Source of the DNA: DATAWK01 sp036267255
Lineage (GTDB): Bacteria; Acidobacteriota; Terriglobia; Terriglobales; Acidobacteriaceae
Assembly (NCBI GenBank): GCA_036267255.1
Contig: DATAWK010000041.1
Coordinates: 248,001-312,000, forward strand
Direction: 5' to 3'
DNA: 64,000 nucleotides
The position numbers and the translations under genes are program-made. Below the pieces are notes generated by a model. The model ran no database searches, was not told where the DNA came from, and saw only the letters and a program-made list of their open reading frames with translations. The first letter of the stretch is position 1, and each line of letters opens with the position of its first letter. Positions 52,783-61,686 of this stretch are shown piece by piece.

Positions 52783-53475
52783 TTACGCGTTCTGCGTAGT
52801 TACGCCTGCGGCTTCCAGCGTGGCCGCGAAGACCTTCGGATAGGTTCCGCAGCGGCAGAGATTGCCGGAGACGGCCTGGCGCACATCGGCTTCCGTTGGC
52901 TTGGGATTGTGTTCCAGCAGAGAGGCGCAGCTCATCACCATGCCCGGAGTGCAGAAGCCGCACTGCATGGCATCGTGTTTCACAAAAGCCGCCTGCAGCG
53001 GATGCATCTCCCCGTTGTGCGAAATGCCTTCGATGGTGGTGATCTTGCGTGGGCCCACATCGACGGCCAGCATCATGCAGCTATTGACCGGCGTCTTGTC
53101 CAGCAGCACGGTACAGGCGGAACAGGAGCCGCGGTCGCAGACGACCTTGGTTCCCGTCATGCCCAGTTGCATGCGCAACGCATCGGCCAGCGTCGTCCTT
53201 GGCTCAATCTGCACGACATGTTCCTTGCCGTTGATGTGCAGCGTGACAGGAACCGGCCCGGGGCCAAGTTCGCGCACATTCTTTGTGTTGGTGGTGGCGG
53301 CGACCGCTTCCCGGCTGAAGACCTGAACGCCCTCCAGCAGGGCCGTGCCTGCAGCGGTGATGCCGGCGCCTTTCAGAAATCCGCGGCGGCTGATGCCGGT
53401 AGAAATTTTCTCGTTTGCCGGACTCTGCTCGGCAGAATCGGAGACAGCGGGGCGGGAGTCATCTCGTTCGGACAT
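52783..53475 (-). CDS. Molybdenum hydroxylase 2Fe-2S subunit with Tat signal (PaoA-like)
   Basis: 230 residues. A twin-arginine signal (SRRGFLKGAGITAAG, about 29-43) directs the folded complex to the periplasm. The two clusters are in CDRGSCSACTV plus NSC and in CGFCTPGMVMS plus CRCGTYP. Start ATG at 53475 has AGGAGG upstream. It is the first gene of a four-gene operon with the large, FAD and small Cys proteins. No dedicated chaperone (PaoD/XdhC) is seen in the window. Confidence 0.88.
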   Translation of the reverse strand: MSERDDSRPAVSDSAEQSPANEKISTGISRRGFLKGAGITAAGTALLEGVQVFSREAVAATTNTKNVRELGPGPVPVTLHINGKEHVVQIEPRTTLADALRMQLGMTGTKVVCDRGSCSACTVLLDKTPVNSCMMLAVDVGPRKITTIEGISHNGEMHPLQAAFVKHDAMQCGFCTPGMVMSCASLLEHNPKPTEADVRQAVSGNLCRCGTYPKVFAATLEAAGVTTQNA

Positions 53476-54022
53476 GAATCCTCCTCAACAACATTGGATG
53501 AACGGGTTGTCTGTGGATGGAATCGAGCAAAATATCATTTTCCTCTCCACCAAAGGCTGCATCTGTAAGTTATGTTTCAATGCGCTTGTGTCGGCGAGCG
53601 GCGCATTGCTCTGATGATTACTCTGCTAAAGACACGGTAGGTCCCGAAAAAGACGCAATCTACAATCGATGAGGGAACTGCCGCACTTCGCGTCTTGCCC
53701 ACTTTATACACCCGGACCAAAGACGGCGCAACCGACTGGTCAGACCACTTTTGCGCAATTTTCACGCAATTCCTTCGCCGGCCTCCGGCCGCCGCAAACC
53801 TGAAAATACCTCAAAATACGCCATCGATAGGAATTTCCTATCAATCTCCTGTTGACAATCGGATTTGCCTATTTCGAGTGCCCGAATTATGCACGAAATC
53901 ACCGGGATTGGAACGAGCGAAAACGCCCGTTGAAATTTAAAAATTTACGCTGCCTTTACCGGAAGAGTGGGCTATGCTGAAGGCCGGATTTCTTATCACT
54001 GGCGCATAGGAGCGAAAGCACG
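53476..54022. other. Intergenic region with a perfect palindrome
   Basis: 547 bases between divergent genes. It should contain both promoters. GATAGGAATTTCCTATC at 53826-53842 is a palindrome with 8-bp arms, and TTGACA follows at 53852, a possible -35 without an obvious -10. A second AT-rich repeat, AAATTTAAAAATTT, lies near 53934. GGAGCGAAAGC precedes the Yip1 gene. No open frame here looks like a protein. Confidence 0.45.
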
Positions 54023-54784
54023 ATGACGGAGCCAATGGCAACACCAGGTCAGGCAACAGACAATACAATCAATGGTTTAAGCCAGGTCGAACGAGTCGTG
54101 GACGCGTATGTTGCTCCCACAAAAACCTTTCAGGACATCCTCAGAAACACCAGTTGGTGGCTGCCGTTTCTGCTGGGCGTGGTGCTGGCCTACCTCTTTC
54201 TCTTTGCCATCCAGCATGAAATTGGCTTTCAAAAAGTGGCCGAAACCATCGCGCAAAATAAGCCTTCGCTGCAACAACGCATGAATTCGATGACGCCGTC
54301 CCAGTTGCAGAGCATGTATTCCGGGATTGCTGTCTTTGTCAAAGCGACCCTGTACGCATCCCCGCTGTTTATCCTGGTCTTTGCACTGATCGGAGCGGGC
54401 GTCCTGATGGTGAGCTTTAATTTCGGATTGGGCGCGCAGGCCAAGTTTTCCCAATACTTTGCGGTCTGGTTCTATGCCGGCATGCCCTTGTTGATCAAAT
54501 CCTTGCTGTCGAGTATCACGCTGTTTGCAGGGTTGGGAGCGGACCAGTTCGATTTGAACAACCCCGTGGGCACAAACGTCGGATTTTATCTGGGGGATGC
54601 GCCGAAGTGGGTCAGCACGCTCTTACAATCCGTCGATATCTTCACCATCTGGACAGTGATTCTAATGGTCATTGGCTGCGCCACCATCGCCAAGGTAAAA
54701 CGCAGCAGAGCGGCTATCGTTGTGGTGGGCTGGTGGGTGCTTGCGATTCTGTTCATGACCGTCATGGCTGCGATACGCGGTTAG
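54023..54784 (+). CDS. Yip1 family membrane protein
   Basis: 253 residues. A hydrophilic N-terminus (LSQVERVVDAYVAPTKTFQD) is followed by five hydrophobic helices, the general shape of the YIP1 family (VDAYVAPTKTFQDILRN then LPFLLGVVLAYLF). Function in bacteria is unknown. ATG at 54023 is preceded by GGAG. A Rieske-type gene follows 36 bases later on the same strand, a possible co-transcript. Confidence 0.75.
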   Translation: MTEPMATPGQATDNTINGLSQVERVVDAYVAPTKTFQDILRNTSWWLPFLLGVVLAYLFLFAIQHEIGFQKVAETIAQNKPSLQQRMNSMTPSQLQSMYSGIAVFVKATLYASPLFILVFALIGAGVLMVSFNFGLGAQAKFSQYFAVWFYAGMPLLIKSLLSSITLFAGLGADQFDLNNPVGTNVGFYLGDAPKWVSTLLQSVDIFTIWTVILMVIGCATIAKVKRSRAAIVVVGWWVLAILFMTVMAAIRG

Positions 54785-54820
54785 AATGAAAAGTGAAATC
54801 CCGAACCGCGAGGCATTTGC

Positions 54821-55129
54821 ATGAGTGAAGCAATCCGGTTGTGCGCCAAGGCAGATTTACCCGCCGAGGGCCAGGCCAAAGAATTCCCCGTGCAGGACAA
54901 AGTCTTGTGCGTCGCCATGATCGGCGGCAAGGCGATGGCCATCAACAACGTCTGTCCGCATCGCGGAGGTCCGCTGGCGGAAGGCACGTTCGAAGACGGC
55001 AAGGTTGTCTGCCCCTGGCATCAGTGGGAGATTGATCTGGCAACCGGTGCGGTGACCCATTCGCCGGAAACAAAAACGGATGTCTATCCGCTGACCATTA
55101 CCGGAGACGATGTTGTTGTAGAGATATAA
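54821..55129 (+). CDS. Rieske 2Fe-2S protein, NirD / ferredoxin-like
   Basis: 102 residues with ligands in CPHRGGPL (45-52) and CPWHQWEIDL (64-73). This short soluble form resembles the small subunit of nitrite reductase (NirD) and the ferredoxin components of dioxygenases. No nitrite reductase large subunit or oxygenase is adjacent, so its partner is elsewhere. ATG at 54821 has GAGG upstream. A strong terminator follows. Confidence 0.85.
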   Translation: MSEAIRLCAKADLPAEGQAKEFPVQDKVLCVAMIGGKAMAINNVCPHRGGPLAEGTFEDGKVVCPWHQWEIDLATGAVTHSPETKTDVYPLTITGDDVVVEI

Positions 55130-55150
55130 AACAGAATCACGATTCCAGCA

Positions 55151-55182
55151 AAAGGCCGCTTCCTTGCAAGGAGGCGGCCTTT
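55151..55182. terminator. Bidirectional terminator after NirD-like gene
   Basis: AAAGGCCGC at 55151-55159 pairs with GCGGCCTTT at 55174-55182, and the inner bases extend the stem. It lies between the convergent NirD-like gene and fabD. Confidence 0.8.
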
Positions 55183-55187
55183 CTGTT

Positions 55188-56132
55188 TCAGCCCGCGAGT
55201 GCAGCCAGCGTCTTTTCCAGGCTGGCGGAGTCTTCGACATTCAGACAGCTCTGACTGCGATCGATCTGGCGCATCAGGCCGCAGAGCACTTTGCCGGGAC
55301 CAACCTCAATAAAATGCGTGGCGCCTTCGGCGATCAGCAGGCGCATGCACTCCACCCAACGGACCGCTCCGGTGACCTGACGAATAAGCGCGTCGCGGGC
55401 AGCGTCGGCGGTCGCGACAAGTACGGCATCAACATTCACCGCGATCGGGATCCGGGGTGTGGCGAAAGCCAGCACATGCAAATCTTTCGCAAGCCGCTCC
55501 TGCGCAGGTTGCATGAGTACGCAATGAAAAGGTGCACTGACCGGCAGCATGACAGCGCGCTTGGCGCCGCGTTCTTTGGCGAGAGTGGCGGCTCGTTCCA
55601 CAGCGGCAACACTGCCGGAGATAACGGTCTGCTCCGGCGAGTTGAGATTGGCGGCGGAGACAACATCCCAGGACTCTACCGATGCGTCCGCGCAAACATC
55701 CTCGACCGCATCCGCAGGCATACCGAGAATGGCGGCCATTGCACCCACGCCCTGTGGAACAGCTTCCTGCATATAGCGTCCGCGATTGCGTACAGTGCGG
55801 ACGGCATCGACGAATGAAATGGTTCCGGCGGCAACCTGCGCAGAATATTCGCCCAGGGAATGTCCGGCGGCCAGTTGTGCAGAGATGCCACGTTCCGCGA
55901 GCACTCGCTGGGCGGCGATAGAAACAGTGAGAATCGCTGGCTGCGTATTTTCTGTCTGCTTGAGCGAATCTTCCGGCCCTGCAAAACAAAGCTGCGAGAG
56001 GGAAAAGCCAAGAGCGGCATCGGCCTCCTCAAACACCGCGCGAGCGGTGGGAAAATGCTCATACAAATCGCGGCCCATGCCTACGGCCTGCGAACCTTGT
56101 CCGGGAAAGAGAAAGGCAATCTTCTTGCTCAT
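55188..56132 (-). CDS. fabD: Malonyl-CoA:ACP transacylase
   Basis: 314 residues. FLFPGQGSQAVGMG at the N-terminus, the nucleophile Ser in GHSLGEYSA (about residue 91) and the Arg/His pattern (NRGRYMQEAVP; SAPFHCVLM) identify FabD. It loads malonyl on ACP for fatty acid synthesis. It is the last gene of the thiE-yceD-rpmF-plsX-fabD run; no fabH or fabF lies in the window. Confidence 0.93.
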   Translation of the reverse strand: MSKKIAFLFPGQGSQAVGMGRDLYEHFPTARAVFEEADAALGFSLSQLCFAGPEDSLKQTENTQPAILTVSIAAQRVLAERGISAQLAAGHSLGEYSAQVAAGTISFVDAVRTVRNRGRYMQEAVPQGVGAMAAILGMPADAVEDVCADASVESWDVVSAANLNSPEQTVISGSVAAVERAATLAKERGAKRAVMLPVSAPFHCVLMQPAQERLAKDLHVLAFATPRIPIAVNVDAVLVATADAARDALIRQVTGAVRWVECMRLLIAEGATHFIEVGPGKVLCGLMRQIDRSQSCLNVEDSASLEKTLAALAG

Positions 56133-56165
56133 AAGTATTTTGCTTTGCAGCGTAAAAGGTAAGGA

Positions 56166-57224
56166 TTACTGCAGGGGCAGCTCCGGGTTTGCCGCGGGTT
56201 CTGTAAAGACAGCAGGGCGCTCTGTAAATTCGCGTTCGATCTGACCGTTGACTCCGGTCTGGGCAAATTCGGCAGCGACACGAATGCCGTTCATGATGCC
56301 GCGGTCGTTGGACGAGCCGTGACCAACGATGCAGACGCCGCGTAGACCGAGCAACGGCGCACCGCCGTATTCGGAGTAATCGAGACGCTTTTTGAAATCG
56401 TTGAACGCCTTGCGCGAAAGCAGGGCTCCGACTTGCGCCGTGACGGTGGACGTCAAGGACTCGCGCAGCAATTCTCGCACCAGGCGGCCCAGACCCTCGG
56501 AGGCCTTGAGCGCAACATTGCCAACAAATCCATCGCAAACGACGACATCGGTGCGGCCGTTATAAATGTCGCGGCCTTCAACATTGCCGATAAAGTTCAA
56601 TGGCAATTGACGCAAAAGCGAGAAGGCCTCGCGCGTCAGCTCATTGCCCTTGCCCTCTTCTTCGCCGATTGAGAGCAGGCCGACACGCGGGCGGGCGATC
56701 TTGAGCACATGCCGCGCGTAGGTTTCTCCCATCACGGCAAATTGCTCCAGATTTTGCGGTTTGCAGTCCACGTTGGCGCCGACATCGAGCAGGATGGAAG
56801 GCGTGCCGCTGCTGGTGGGCAGCAATGCCGCGAGCGCCGGACGATCCACACCCGGCAACGTACCCAGAACCATCTTGGCGGTGGCCATGGCTGCGCCTGT
56901 GTTGCCCGCCGTGATGAATCCAGCGGCTTGACCCTCGCGCACCATCTTGAGACCCACGCGCATGGAGGAGTCTCGCTTGGAGCGGACCGCCAGCGCAGCC
57001 TTCTCATCCATGCCGATCCACTCACTTGCGTGAACGATACGGATGGGCAGATGGCGGTTATGAGTGCGGCGCATGTGCTGCGCCAGCAACTTACGAAGCT
57101 TCTGCTCCGGACCCACCAGATGCACGCGCACCGGAAGCTGGCGAACGGCGAGTATAGCTCCCCGTATCTCCGGTTCCGGAGATTTATCCGAGCCCATTGC
57201 GTCGAGTGCGATGTCGATCAGCAT
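56166..57224 (-). CDS. plsX: Phosphate acyltransferase
   Basis: 352 residues. LDAMGSDKSPEPEIRGA at the start, GNTGAAMATA in the middle, and DGFVGNVALKASEG at the C-terminus are the PlsX motifs. It converts acyl-ACP to acyl-phosphate for phospholipid synthesis. ATG at 57224 is used; the GTG at 57230 is an alternative. It follows rpmF by 13 bases, the usual rpmF-plsX arrangement. Confidence 0.92.
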   Translation of the reverse strand: MLIDIALDAMGSDKSPEPEIRGAILAVRQLPVRVHLVGPEQKLRKLLAQHMRRTHNRHLPIRIVHASEWIGMDEKAALAVRSKRDSSMRVGLKMVREGQAAGFITAGNTGAAMATAKMVLGTLPGVDRPALAALLPTSSGTPSILLDVGANVDCKPQNLEQFAVMGETYARHVLKIARPRVGLLSIGEEEGKGNELTREAFSLLRQLPLNFIGNVEGRDIYNGRTDVVVCDGFVGNVALKASEGLGRLVRELLRESLTSTVTAQVGALLSRKAFNDFKKRLDYSEYGGAPLLGLRGVCIVGHGSSNDRGIMNGIRVAAEFAQTGVNGQIEREFTERPAVFTEPAANPELPLQ

Positions 57225-57237
57225 GGGCACAGATCAG

Positions 57238-57423
57238 CTAATTCTGTTCCTTGGTTTCGAGGACTTCGCGACCCTTGTAGGTGCCACATTTCGGGCAGGC
57301 ACGATGGGGCAGCTTGTGCTCATGGCAACTGGGACACTCGGACAGACCAATGGGAGTGAGTGCATCATGTGCACGTCGTTTGGAGGTGCGCGCCTTGGAA
57401 TGGCGGCGTTTGGGATTCGGCAT
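57238..57423 (-). CDS. rpmF: 50S ribosomal protein L32
   Basis: 61 residues: MPNPKRRHSKARTSKRRAHD is the L32 start, and CPSCHEHKLPHRACPKCG holds two CxxC pairs, so this is the zinc-binding form. It lies between the yceD-like gene and plsX, as in most bacteria. Confidence 0.95.
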   Translation of the reverse strand: MPNPKRRHSKARTSKRRAHDALTPIGLSECPSCHEHKLPHRACPKCGTYKGREVLETKEQN

Positions 57424-57553
57424 GAGAGTTTCCTTTCGCTGGCCAGCACGGTAGTGTCTGCGAGTTATTCCGAATCTCTCTCCAAAAATGAAGAGGATCG
57501 TGCATGCAGAAGCCCCACCGGATGGCCGGTACTAAACTTTAAATTTCACCTGG

Positions 57554-58114
57554 TTACGGCTTGCCTTTCGTGCGGATCGACTCCAGCGTTTCGAGTGCGG
57601 ACCATCGTGGGTCCACTGAATCCGCTGCGCAATCGCAGGTTTCCGTATTCAGATTGCGGCCACAGTGCGTACACAATCCTTTGCAGGACGGAGTACACAG
57701 AGTGCGCGCAGGCAGCGAGAGAAGAATCTGCTCGCGCAGCACATCCTCCAGCAGCAGGCCGCTCTTCTCATAGTAGCCGATTTCGGTCTCCGAAGGCGAG
57801 ATGGAGCGGTCATCGCCGGTGGCATCGACGCCAAGAGGGCGAAAAAGCAGGTCAAACTGGTTGTCCAGAGGATACTGGACGGGTTCCAGACAACGGGCGC
57901 AAAGCACTTCGACGTGAGCTTGATAGCCGGCCCGGACGCGGATATCGGCGACGATTTCGTGCGGACCACGGTGTTCCCGCAGCAGGTCGGCGATGCCCTT
58001 TACGTGAAGATCCTGGATGGAGTGCAGCTCTTCGCCAAAATCGATCTGATCGGGAGCAATATTCTGGTCAAATTCAATGGGCGCGCGTTCAAGTTCCGCA
58101 ACGGTCAGAAGCAT
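57554..58114 (-). CDS. YceD / DUF177 family protein
   Basis: 186 residues. ELERAPIEFDQNIAPDQIDF at the start and CARCLEPVQYPL in the middle are the DUF177 pattern; the C-terminal CTPSCKGLCTHCG adds four Cys. YceD is linked to 23S rRNA accumulation and commonly precedes rpmF. ATG at 58114 has GGAGG upstream. The gene is 130 bases from rpmF. Confidence 0.82.
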   Translation of the reverse strand: MLLTVAELERAPIEFDQNIAPDQIDFGEELHSIQDLHVKGIADLLREHRGPHEIVADIRVRAGYQAHVEVLCARCLEPVQYPLDNQFDLLFRPLGVDATGDDRSISPSETEIGYYEKSGLLLEDVLREQILLSLPARTLCTPSCKGLCTHCGRNLNTETCDCAADSVDPRWSALETLESIRTKGKP

Positions 58115-58239
58115 GACTTTGCCTCCGGGGCGTGGATTTAAGGTCCGGCGATTTGGGTGGAAAACCGGCAGGTCGGGAGACGAACTCCTACGATTGAGGT
58201 TACGGCGCGCGGGGTGCGGCGTCAATGGCGGCAGCTTCG

Positions 58240-59019
58240 CTAAAGGAGCGTGCTCCATGCGTGCGGCGAGGCATGAAAGAGGCGGATGGCGGCGATCCCG
58301 CTGGCTCCGGCAGCAATGCAGGCAGCCGCGTTGTCAGCCGTGACGCCTCCCAGCGCCACTACGGGAACCGGATGTGCTATGCGACAAGCGTCGGCGAGGG
58401 CAGCCATGCCCACGCCGGGCAGTGACTGGACCTGTCCCGGCTGGCTTGCACCAAGCTGCCTGTCGCCAAATTTTTTCTCAAAGACAGGGGCGAACAAAAT
58501 GCAATCGGCGTGCTGATTTCGCGCCTGTTCAACTTCATCGAGCGTATGACAGCCCACACTGATCCATACCTGCGTGGAGTCTCCGGCTTGCCCGGGGTGA
58601 TGCTGGGAAGCCAAATGTCCGATAGAGGGATTGGAGTCTGCGGCAAAAAGGCTGCGGATTTCGTCCAGCGGATGCGTCGCCAGCAGGGTAGCCGGCAAAT
58701 GGACCCCGTCGGCTCCGGCAGCCAGCGCGACGGCAGGAGGAGCATTGAGGACGAGGCGCGGCCTGGAGTCGATCTGCCTGGAGTTGATCTGCGCGGGGCT
58801 CTTTTGAATGGGGCTTATTTGCGCGCGCACCTGGCGAATGGCCTGATGCATGGCCTGGGCGAGCGAGATCAGTTCCAGAGCAGGCAGGTCTTTTTCGCGC
58901 AACTGCACGACAGCCACGCCATTTTCTGCCCACGTGCGGGCCAATGCAACCAGCCCTTCACGCTGCGCGACAGGTTGGCCGCCCGCAAGATGGCGATTCG
59001 TGATGGCATAAAGAAACAT
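58240..59019 (-). CDS. thiE: Thiamine-phosphate synthase
   Basis: 259 residues, longer than the usual 210. FLYAITNRHLAGGQ, VVQLREKDLP and PVVALGGVTADNAAACIAAG are the ThiE pattern with the phosphate-binding loop at the end. A Gln/Ser-rich insertion (QISPIQKSPAQINSRQIDSR) around residues 67-86 explains the length. It joins HMP-PP and thiazole phosphate. ATG at 59019 is preceded by no strong site; the GTG at 59028 is possible. Confidence 0.82.
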   Translation of the reverse strand: MFLYAITNRHLAGGQPVAQREGLVALARTWAENGVAVVQLREKDLPALELISLAQAMHQAIRQVRAQISPIQKSPAQINSRQIDSRPRLVLNAPPAVALAAGADGVHLPATLLATHPLDEIRSLFAADSNPSIGHLASQHHPGQAGDSTQVWISVGCHTLDEVEQARNQHADCILFAPVFEKKFGDRQLGASQPGQVQSLPGVGMAALADACRIAHPVPVVALGGVTADNAAACIAAGASGIAAIRLFHASPHAWSTLL

Positions 59020-59177
59020 GGATGGCACAAAGAAGCGTCCAAGCTAGTGTAATGATTTGGTGAATTTTGCCATGAGCGGAAATAGAGAGAGCCGCATGAT
59101 TTGGCGTGCGTCCGCGCATCTGCCAAGGGAATGATGGCAAGGGAAACAAAGGCAACGGAAATATTCAGAGGAATTCA

Positions 59178-59351
59178 ATGTCAGGAAACCTCGGGAGTGA
59201 ATCTCAGGGCGTATGCTGCTGTGTTAGCTTCGAAACTGTACCGGGCGCATCCTCGCCGGGATGGTTTGAGGCAACGAACCACCAACGCATCGACGCCATA
59301 AACGATTCATTCAACGACGTATTGGCTGGCAAATCGCCATCAGGAATTTAA
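59178..59351 (+). CDS. Small hypothetical protein upstream of sthA
   Basis: 57 residues starting MSGNLGSESQGVCCCVSFET, containing a CCC motif and ending with DVLAGKSPSGI. AGAGGA precedes the ATG at good spacing and the stop lies seven bases before sthA. No similarity is recognised. It could be a leader peptide or a real small protein; the coupling to sthA is the main evidence. Confidence 0.35.
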   Translation: MSGNLGSESQGVCCCVSFETVPGASSPGWFEATNHQRIDAINDSFNDVLAGKSPSGI

Positions 59352-59358
59352 CGAAGGC

Positions 59359-60753
59359 ATGGAAACTTTCGATCTTATCGTCATTGGCTCAGGCCCCTCC
59401 GGACAGCGAGCAGCCATTTCTGCCGCAAAAAATGGGAAAAAGGTTGCGCTGGTCGAACAACGGGAAGTGGTCGGCGGCAGCTCTATCAATACCGGCACCA
59501 TACCCAGCAAGACCTTTCGCGAAGCGGTGCTGCATCTTTCCGGATACAACTACCGGTCTATCTATGGCATGAACTACAAGGTGAAAGAAAAGATCACCAT
59601 GGCGGACCTTGCCTTCCGCGTGCAACATGTCATCAAGACTGAAGTGGATGTGACCGAGGCGCAATTGTCGCGCAACAACATTGAGATGCTGAACGGAACA
59701 GCGAGCTTTGAAGACGCAACCCATATACGCGTCACGAATGTCCGCGGCTCGAGCGTTTACGAGGCGGCAAACACTCTGATTGCCGTGGGCGCGAAACCGG
59801 CGGCGTCTGCCAAAGTGCCGATCAACGGACGCAACATCGTCAACAGCGACCAGGTGATCAACCTGGGCAATCTGCCCAAGACATTGATTGTGGTGGGCGG
59901 CGGCGTTATCGGCGTGGAGTACACCTGCATGTTCGCGGCGCTGGGAGTGCGCGTAACGCTGATTGAAAAGCGTCCTAAGCTGCTGGAATTTGCCGATCAG
60001 GAGATTGTCGAGGCCCTGAGCTATCACCTGCGCGACAGCCGCGTGACCATGCGCCTGAATGAAGAAGTGGACAGTGTGGAAGAGCTGCCCGACGGCACCG
60101 TGGTTGCGTATCTGGAAAGCAAAAAGAAGCTTTCCGGAGATGCACTGCTCTACGCCGTGGGACGCCAGGGAAATGTGGACGAATTGAATCTTCCGGCAGC
60201 GGGCCTGGAAGCAGACTCGCGCGGACGCATTGCCGTGGACGAAAACTACTGCACCAAGGTGCCGCACATCTACGCAGCCGGAGACGTGATTGGCTTTCCC
60301 AGCCTGGCTTCCGTGTCGATGGAACAAGGCCGCATTGCAGCGGCGCGCGTGCTGGGCGATGACACGCTGACTTCCAATCCGAATTACTATCCGTATGGCA
60401 TTTACACGATCCCGGAGATTTCCTTTATCGGAAAAACAGAAGAGCAGTTGACCGAGGAAGATGCTCCCTACGAAGTGGGCGTGTCCTATTATCGCGAGAT
60501 TGCGCGTGGGCAGATTCGTGGCGATACGACGGGCCGGTTGAAACTGATCTTTCATCGCGAGACCCACCAGGTGCTGGGAGTCCACATCATTGGCGAAGGG
60601 GCCAGCGAGCTGGTCCACATTGGCCAGGCTGTCATGGTATTGGGCGGGACCATTGAATACTTTGTCGACACGGTCTTCAACTATCCGACCCTGGCCGAGT
60701 GTTACAAGGCAGCGGCATTCAATGGATTGAATCGGCTGTCCAAGCTGGATTGA
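59359..60753 (+). CDS. sthA: Soluble pyridine nucleotide transhydrogenase
   Basis: 464 residues of the flavoprotein disulfide reductase fold. GSGPSGQRAAI (FAD), VVGGGVIGVEY (NAD) and AAGDVIGFPSL are present. In place of the redox-active CxxxxC it reads SSINTGTIPSKTFREAV, lacking both Cys as in SthA. It transfers hydride between NADPH and NAD. Start ATG at 59359. The ROK gene follows after 16 bases. Confidence 0.88.
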   Translation: METFDLIVIGSGPSGQRAAISAAKNGKKVALVEQREVVGGSSINTGTIPSKTFREAVLHLSGYNYRSIYGMNYKVKEKITMADLAFRVQHVIKTEVDVTEAQLSRNNIEMLNGTASFEDATHIRVTNVRGSSVYEAANTLIAVGAKPAASAKVPINGRNIVNSDQVINLGNLPKTLIVVGGGVIGVEYTCMFAALGVRVTLIEKRPKLLEFADQEIVEALSYHLRDSRVTMRLNEEVDSVEELPDGTVVAYLESKKKLSGDALLYAVGRQGNVDELNLPAAGLEADSRGRIAVDENYCTKVPHIYAAGDVIGFPSLASVSMEQGRIAAARVLGDDTLTSNPNYYPYGIYTIPEISFIGKTEEQLTEEDAPYEVGVSYYREIARGQIRGDTTGRLKLIFHRETHQVLGVHIIGEGASELVHIGQAVMVLGGTIEYFVDTVFNYPTLAECYKAAAFNGLNRLSKLD

Positions 60754-60769
60754 TGCGGTAGGAGACATT

Positions 60770-61666
60770 ATGGGCAAGAGTATTGGAGTCGTCCTGACGG
60801 GACGCGTTGCCGCTGGAGTGGTCGAAGACCATCAGCCATGCACCGCCGTGCACTATTACCAGGAAGATGCGGAAACGACCGATACCCTGATCGATATACC
60901 GCAGGAGGGCCTGATTGAACTCGTACGGGATCAGGTGATGGCCTGCGCCAGCGAGGCAGGTACAGTGGATGCCGTTGGCATAGCGTTGCCGGGAATTGTG
61001 CGTAATGGCGTTGTGGAAGATTCACCCAACCTGCAGCAGTTGAAAGGCGCGCGGATTGGAGCACGCGTGGCAGCCGCGCTGCAGAAGACCGGACTGCACG
61101 CGCCGGTCACCATAGTGAACGATGCCGACGGCATTGCAGCCGGCGTTGCCGCAACCATGGGCCGGCTGGACAACATCATCCGCGTCTGGTCGCTGGGTTA
61201 TGGCATCGGATACGGCCGCTATCCTTATGTGGAAGGCGTCTGGGAGGGTGGTCATTGCGTGGTCACGATGGACGCCAAAGAGACCTATTGCGGCTGCGGC
61301 GGACGCGGGCATCTGGAAGGTATCATGGGCCAGCGCGCGATGCGTTTGCGCTTTCTGGACATGGAACCCGAAGAGGTGTTTGCCGCCGCCAAGGCGGGCG
61401 ATGAGCGTTGTGTAGCCTTTGCGCGACTGTGGCATCGCGGTCTGGCCGCGGCAACTGCCAACGCCATCCACCTGGACGGCCCCGGGCGCTTCTACTTTAC
61501 CGGCTTCAATGTGCGCTTTCTGGATTTGAAACTGATGCACCATTACCTGCAGCAGATGGTGAAGATGAGTCCGCTGCAGAGCTATATGCTGGAGATCATC
61601 CCCATGAGCGACGAACTGGCGGTCACGGGCGCTGCGGTGACGGCGGCGCAGGCTGCGGGGTTTTGA
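60770..61666 (+). CDS. ROK family protein, divergent
   Basis: 298 residues. The catalytic Asp is kept in NDADGIAAG (Asp118), and GHCVVTM then CGCGGRGHLEG give a His and Cys set for zinc, with His replacing the third Cys. The phosphate-binding start, usually DxGGT, reads VVLTGRV, so sugar-kinase activity is doubtful. It may be a glucokinase variant, an N-acetylmannosamine kinase, or a non-kinase. GGAG precedes the ATG; it is coupled to sthA. Confidence 0.75.
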   Translation: MGKSIGVVLTGRVAAGVVEDHQPCTAVHYYQEDAETTDTLIDIPQEGLIELVRDQVMACASEAGTVDAVGIALPGIVRNGVVEDSPNLQQLKGARIGARVAAALQKTGLHAPVTIVNDADGIAAGVAATMGRLDNIIRVWSLGYGIGYGRYPYVEGVWEGGHCVVTMDAKETYCGCGGRGHLEGIMGQRAMRLRFLDMEPEEVFAAAKAGDERCVAFARLWHRGLAAATANAIHLDGPGRFYFTGFNVRFLDLKLMHHYLQQMVKMSPLQSYMLEIIPMSDELAVTGAAVTAAQAAGF

Positions 61667-61686
61667 GTCGTAGTGCACAATGAGGC

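Noticed and set aside
59389..60777. Long minus-strand frame antisense to sthA
   Set aside because: sthA shows all flavoprotein motifs in the plus frame; the antisense product has none.
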